From NCBI RefSeq assembly GCF_025144145.1, contig NZ_CP083546.1, positions 3,302,501 to 3,366,500 on the forward strand: a DNA stretch of 64,000 nucleotides, given 5' to 3'. The DNA is from Leisingera sp. M658. GTDB lineage: Bacteria; Pseudomonadota; Alphaproteobacteria; Rhodobacterales; Rhodobacteraceae. Below, in pieces: positions 60,203-64,000 of this stretch; position 1 is the first letter of the stretch, and each line of letters opens with the position of its first letter. A model generated the notes under the pieces. The model saw nothing but the letters and a program-made list of their open reading frames with translations. It was not told where the DNA came from and ran no database searches. Both the position numbers and the translations under genes were made by a program.

Positions 60203-62041
60203 TCAGGGGCGGCCAGGCAGCCCTGCCAGGCTGAACCCGGTGCGCAGCCGTTGCAGCGCACTGCCGGGCCCGGCCCCGGCACCATAGGGAAAGGCGCCCG
60301 CTGCCTGATCCAGTGTCAGCCCTGCGGCCTGCAGCTGCGCGCAGGCGCTGCCAGCCTCTTCAAAGCGGCCAAGCGTGGCCAATCCCGCGCAGCGCACCGC
60401 CTGGGCCAGCTGCGCCTGGGAGTCCAGCGCCAGCGCCGCACTGGCAGTGTCAACGGCAGCCTCCTCTTGCCCCGCATCAAACAGCATCGACGCGCGCAGG
60501 CTGTGATAAAGCGCAGACGGCACCGGGTTGAGCCGCAAAGCAGTGGCATAGGCAGCCTCGGCGGCGGCACCCTGCCCCTCCACCTGCAAGAGCCAGGCCC
60601 GCAGCAGATGGCCATCTGCATCGTTCGGAAAAGAGCGCTCCAACGCCTGCGCATGGGTCAAGGCGGTGTCCGGCGCGCCGCTGAACTGCGCTGCAAGAGC
60701 GCGGATACGCAGAGTGCCCGGTGTTTCGGGCAGCCCCTCGAGCAGCCGCGCAGCCGATGCCGCGCGCTGCGGCAGGCCGGCCAGCGGGCCGGTCAGAATA
60801 TCCAGGTCAAGCTCTGCCTGCAGCACAAGTGCCTCTGCCAGCCCAGGGGCGAGTTGCAAGGTCTGATGCACGGCTTGCCTGGCCTCTTGCTGGCGTCCAG
60901 CCGCCAATTCGCTGCGTGCCGCTAGCAGCTGTATCAGCGCCTGATCCGAAACCGGCGCCCCCGCAACCCTGACCACTGGCAGACTGAAGGCGCCGAGAAT
61001 ATCTGCCGCCACCGCAGGTGCCAGGCCGGACAGGCTGGATTGCGGGCGGGGCGGCAGGGCTGCCTGTCCGGACGGGCTGCGGATATCCAGCCGGATCCCC
61101 TGTAACGGAGCAGCAGGCAAGTGGCCGCTGACCAGGAACTCTGTTCCCAGCAGTTTCGCAGCCTGGTCCGGCGGCAGTCCGGCCGCCGCCCGGCTGCTGG
61201 CCGGGGCCACCACTGCCAGGCCGGGAACCGCGGCAAGCGCGCGGATCACCTCGCCGGTGAGCGCCTGCGCCAGTTCAGGAGATGCCGAGGCCGCCGTAAA
61301 GGGCATCACCGCAACCAGCGGCCGCGTCTGCTCCGCCCCGCTGGCCGCCTGCCCCGCCCCTTGCAGACCCGGCATGCCCGCGGCCCACCAGCCGCCGCCC
61401 GCCGCAGCCAGGACCGTAAACGCAGCCAGTGCCAGCCACACAGGCCGCCCTGCCCGCCAGCGCGGTGGCGAAGCTGCCTGGACCGCTTCCTTTGGTGCCG
61501 CCACCGGGTGCAGACTGGGCAGCGAGGTCAGCTCGTCGCCGAGCACATAGACCTGCACTGGCTCGGGAATGTTCTTGACCTCATGCAGGCCCAGGTCCTC
61601 GAACGCATAAGGAATACGGCCCCGCACCTGGCCATATGCTTCAGCCGACAGGGCCACCCCGCCAAGCGGTGCCAAAGCCTCCAGCCGGGCGGCGATATTG
61701 ACATCGTCGCCATAGATATCGCCCTGGGCAATCAGCACTTCACCCAGAGTGATACCGATCCGAAGCTGCAAATGCCGGTTGCGGGCGGCGGCGGCCTGGA
61801 TCCCGGCTGCCGCCTCTACTGCCGAGATCACGCTGGGAAAGACCGCCAGCACCCCGTCGCCCATCAGCTTGATGATCCGGCCCTCATGGCTGCGGATCGC
61901 CGGGGCAATCAGGCTTTGCTGCTGCGCCAGAACCTGGTTCAGCGTTCCGGCCTCATCTTCGGCCATCAAGCGGCTGAAGCCGGAGACATCCAGCACAAAA
62001 ATGGCGGCAAGGCGTCGTTGCGGTTTGTCTGACACGGGCAA
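60203..62041 (-). CDS. Class III adenylate/guanylate cyclase with C-terminal TPR-like region
   Basis: The 612-residue protein has an N-terminal cyclase domain (AAIFVLDVSGFSRLMAEDEA with the first metal Asp; IKLMGDGVLAVFPSV with the second; GITLGEVLIAQGDIYGDDVN; AARLEALAPLGGVAL). A membrane helix is at about residues 203-223 (PVWLALAAFTVLAAAGGGWW). A TolB-like and TPR part follows (EAAYATALRLNPVPSALYHS). It is of the common rhizobial/Roseobacter type that makes cAMP. No ATG start fits; TTG 62041 or GTG 62035 is likely. Confidence 0.85.
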   Translation of the reverse strand: MPVSDKPQRRLAAIFVLDVSGFSRLMAEDEAGTLNQVLAQQQSLIAPAIRSHEGRIIKLMGDGVLAVFPSVISAVEAAAGIQAAAARNRHLQLRIGITLGEVLIAQGDIYGDDVNIAARLEALAPLGGVALSAEAYGQVRGRIPYAFEDLGLHEVKNIPEPVQVYVLGDELTSLPSLHPVAAPKEAVQAASPPRWRAGRPVWLALAAFTVLAAAGGGWWAAGMPGLQGAGQAASGAEQTRPLVAVMPFTAASASPELAQALTGEVIRALAAVPGLAVVAPASSRAAAGLPPDQAAKLLGTEFLVSGHLPAAPLQGIRLDIRSPSGQAALPPRPQSSLSGLAPAVAADILGAFSLPVVRVAGAPVSDQALIQLLAARSELAAGRQQEARQAVHQTLQLAPGLAEALVLQAELDLDILTGPLAGLPQRAASAARLLEGLPETPGTLRIRALAAQFSGAPDTALTHAQALERSFPNDADGHLLRAWLLQVEGQGAAAEAAYATALRLNPVPSALYHSLRASMLFDAGQEEAAVDTASAALALDSQAQLAQAVRCAGLATLGRFEEAGSACAQLQAAGLTLDQAAGAFPYGAGAGPGSALQRLRTGFSLAGLPGRP

Positions 62042-62120
62042 GCCTCAAGAACCGGGGAAACTGGAAACAGGTACCTGCCAAGAGGTTAGCCCGCGCATCC
62101 GCAGGGTCAAAGCCTTGCCG

Positions 62121-62807
62121 CTATTCGCCGAACCGGTACCGGTGCAGGCCGGCGCCGTTTTCCCGCAGCCAGCCGCGCGGCGGCTCGTATTGGCCATAGA
62201 GGCGTTCCACCACTGCCCAGAAGGCAGACGAATGGTTCATCTCCTGCAAATGCGCCACCTCGTGGGCGGCGACATAACGCAGCACTGCGGGCGGCGCCAG
62301 GATCAGCCGCCAGGAATACATCAGCCCGCCATCGGCGGTGCAAGACCCCCAGCGCGACCGGGTATCGCGCAAGGTCAGGCGGCTGTAGCCCTTGCCCAGC
62401 CGGGCGGCATAGAAATCCGACGCCTCGGCCAGCCGGTTGCGCGCCAGCTCCTTCAGGTAACGCTGCAAGACCCGCCCCGGACTGTCCCCCGGCACCGCAA
62501 TACGGCCCGCATCCAGCTGGATGCGCCGCCCTGGCGCGCGCTCAACCACCCGGTTCTGGCCATCAACCGGCAACACCGCGCCAAACCCCGCTTCCACCGC
62601 CTCGGGATGCTTTTCCAGATGCGACCGGATCCAATCCGCCTTTTCCTCGGCAAAGGCCAGTGCGGCCCGTTCCGGCAGGCTTTTGGGCAGCGTCAGTGTC
62701 ACCCGCCCGTCCAGCGAGGAAATCCGCAGGCTGATCCGCCGCGCCCGCGCCGACCGCCGCAGCGTCAGCGGCACCGGCGGGTTTCCGGGCAGGTGGTGTT
62801 CGGCCAT
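62121..62807 (-). CDS. YgjP/WLM-type zinc metallopeptidase-like protein
   Basis: The 228-residue protein starts MAEHHLPGNPPVPLTLRRSA; this ATG is preferred over the longer frame. It has the YgjP-like (DUF45) domain: RSRWGSCTADGGLMYSWRLI, and the zinc site YVAAHEVAHLQEMNHSSAFW (HExxH plus third ligand). Such proteins are predicted peptidases of unknown substrate. It is divergent from the TIGR02300 gene. Confidence 0.87.
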   Translation of the reverse strand: MAEHHLPGNPPVPLTLRRSARARRISLRISSLDGRVTLTLPKSLPERAALAFAEEKADWIRSHLEKHPEAVEAGFGAVLPVDGQNRVVERAPGRRIQLDAGRIAVPGDSPGRVLQRYLKELARNRLAEASDFYAARLGKGYSRLTLRDTRSRWGSCTADGGLMYSWRLILAPPAVLRYVAAHEVAHLQEMNHSSAFWAVVERLYGQYEPPRGWLRENGAGLHRYRFGE

Positions 62808-62906
62808 AGGCGCCCCTTTCCAGGCTTTGGCTTTGACAGTCCCCCCCTCATATGGCAAGGCACCTGAATCGTCGATACGACTCACCAGTTAATCAAGGGG
62901 ATCCAC

Positions 62907-63233
62907 ATGCCCAAGGAAGAATGGGGTGTAAAGCGCATCTGCCCCACCACTGGCAAGCGCTTTTATGACCTGAACAAGAACCCGATCGTCAGCCCCTACA
63001 CGGGCGAGGCCGTCGCGCTGGACACGGGCAAAACCCGGATGATCGAGGCTGATGCCGAAGATGCGGCAACCCTGAAGGCCAAAGAGAACCTCGAAGGCGA
63101 TAGCCCGGTTCTGGAAGATGATGATGACGTCGATGTTGATCTGGGCGATGATGTCCTGGACGATGACGATGACGAGGACAACGTTCCGCTGGACGAGATT
63201 GCCGACATGTCGACCCCCGAGGACGATTCCTAA
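62907..63233 (+). CDS. TIGR02300 family acidic protein
   Basis: The 108-residue protein starts MPKEEWGVKRICPTTGKRFY, with the FYDLNKNPIVSPYTGE signature that defines the family, followed by a very acidic tail (EDDDDVDVDLGDDVLDDDDD). It is restricted to alphaproteobacteria and commonly lies directly before a tRNA-Ala gene, as here. Function is unknown; the acidic tail could bind basic partners or metal. Confidence 0.92.
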   Translation: MPKEEWGVKRICPTTGKRFYDLNKNPIVSPYTGEAVALDTGKTRMIEADAEDAATLKAKENLEGDSPVLEDDDDVDVDLGDDVLDDDDDEDNVPLDEIADMSTPEDDS

Positions 63234-63418
63234 GGCATTTCCAGCTGCCCGGGGAAGCGCCTCGCCTTCCCTGGGCAGCCCTCCGGCAGCGCCGGAAAAA
63301 AGTTTGGAACCCGGCGCATTTTACGCTTGCAGCCTGCGCCGCCGTCCCTTAAATGACGCTCACACCGCAAGACGGACCGCACCGGAGACGGAACGGACAC
63401 TGGAAAGCGGACAGGTTT

Positions 63419-63494
63419 GGGGCCTTAGCTCAGCTGGGAGAGCGCCTGCATGGCATGCAGGAGGTCAGGAGTTCGATCCTCCTAGGCTCCACCA
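63419..63494 (+). tRNA. tRNA-Ala (anticodon GGC)
   Basis: A full cloverleaf is visible: acceptor GGGGCCT/AGGCTCC with one G-T pair, D-arm TAGCTCAGCTGGGAGAGC, anticodon stem CCTGC/GCAGG with loop ATGGCAT, TPsiC arm AGGAGTTCGATCCTCCT, and an encoded CCA at 63492-63494. Confidence 0.97.
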
Positions 63495-64000
63495 AATCTT
63501 CATTGAAAAGCACTAGATAGTTCTGCCTTTCTCGTCAGAGAAGTTGCCTCTCCCCCGAGGATCCGTGTCGATAGCGGTATTTCTGTGTACTGTGACCGAG
63601 GGTCCGCAACGCGGACTAAGTGAAAATTCGCTGCAAGCTGCTTCAAAGGCGGCAAACTGCGCGTTTTGTCTGCGGCGACCCGCTGGAAGGGCGGTTTCCG
63701 GACCTTCACTGCACCTTTTGGCGGCAGTCGATAGGCCGGTTAAGCCGGTATTCAGAACAGTCAGCTGCGGAGCGCCCCGGAATTCTTATGCCTGGATTTG
63801 ACCATGACGCAGCGGCCGTTGGTTTTACAGGTTTCAAGCAATACGCTCTTTTGCAAATTTCGCCAGACGGTAATCAGCCAGTGGCCTGCACCGCAAACCG
63901 CCTCGCTGGAGCAAAATGTTGCTTCCGTGCTATTGCTGGTGATTGTATTGGACTGCCAAACCCTTGCTTTGAAAGGCCCCGATGCATGGACAAGTTCAGC
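63495..64000. other. Region after the tRNA up to the window edge
   Basis: The first ~250 bp hold no supported gene; a minus-strand frame (LVRVADPRSQYTEI near 63600) looks like a recurring non-genic Rhodobacteraceae sequence beside tRNA genes. From ATG 63788 a plus-strand frame (MPGFDHDAAAVGFTGFKQYA) is open for 71 codons to the edge, and another from ATG 63804 is also open; neither can be identified. Confidence 0.35.

Noticed and set aside
63500-63709. 69-codon minus-strand frame beside tRNA-Ala as a gene
   Set aside because: It has no ribosome site and looks like recurrent non-genic sequence; also no integrase or att duplication was seen next to the tRNA.

Overview
The window reads as chromosomal DNA of an alphaproteobacterium of the Rhodobacteraceae, most like the marine Roseobacter group (Leisingera/Phaeobacter/Ruegeria type). 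This rests on high GC, the rpsA/ihfB/lapA/trpF/trpB neighbourhood, an mcl1 malyl-CoA lyase, and many small Roseobacter-type conserved proteins. No species assignment is possible from the sequence alone.

Region by region. (a) 0-8.9 kb is housekeeping: trpA (cut by the left edge), ychF, trpB, trpF, lapA-like and ihfB, plus a PagL-like lipid A deacylase and an Amt-family membrane protein that lacks the usual twin histidines. (b) 9.2-16.9 kb is a vitamin B12 uptake and salvage operon on the minus strand. A cobalamin riboswitch is followed by btuB, btuF, btuC, btuD, cbiZ and a 333-residue protein of unknown role. The operon ends in decayed exbB/exbD remnants beside a broken IS66 transposase. (c) 17.5-23 kb carries rpsA, a nitroreductase with a divergent HxlR regulator, and a COG0523 metallochaperone GTPase behind a Zur-like operator. 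(d) 23-24.2 kb is a decayed gene region.

(e) 24.3-35.5 kb is the most notable block. Two regulators (HutC-like GntR and LysR) flank a tightly packed nine-gene plus-strand operon. It encodes maleylacetate reductase, a five-gene Liv-type ABC importer, a TfdB/PheA-type flavoprotein hydroxylase, a hydroxyquinol 1,2-dioxygenase and a DUF849/BKACE enzyme. Together they look like uptake of a phenolic compound, hydroxylation to hydroxyquinol, intradiol cleavage, reduction to 3-oxoadipate, and possibly a CoA-transferase/thiolase-free last step (3-oxoadipate + acetyl-CoA giving succinyl-CoA + acetoacetate). That last step is inference.

(f) 35.6-39.8 kb holds a 959-residue RTX-repeat/Hint protein with a recent internal 126-residue duplication, and an IS3-type transposase remnant. 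(g) 39.9-51.9 kb is mixed core metabolism: rplT/rpmI, pyk, a D-glutamate module (dat, dgcA, dgcN), an MFS transporter and mcl1. (h) 52-64 kb holds several regulator/target pairs (Lrp/LysE, HxlR/YdhR-like, Lrp/ADH, GntR), accA, a class III cyclase, a metallopeptidase-like protein, a TIGR02300 protein and tRNA-Ala(GGC).

Two intergenic repeat families are visible. One is a 298/299-bp element at 4.9-5.2 and 52.7-53.0 kb. The other is a ~140-bp element at 57.4 and 59.3 kb, each copy centred on a different but perfect 36-bp palindrome.
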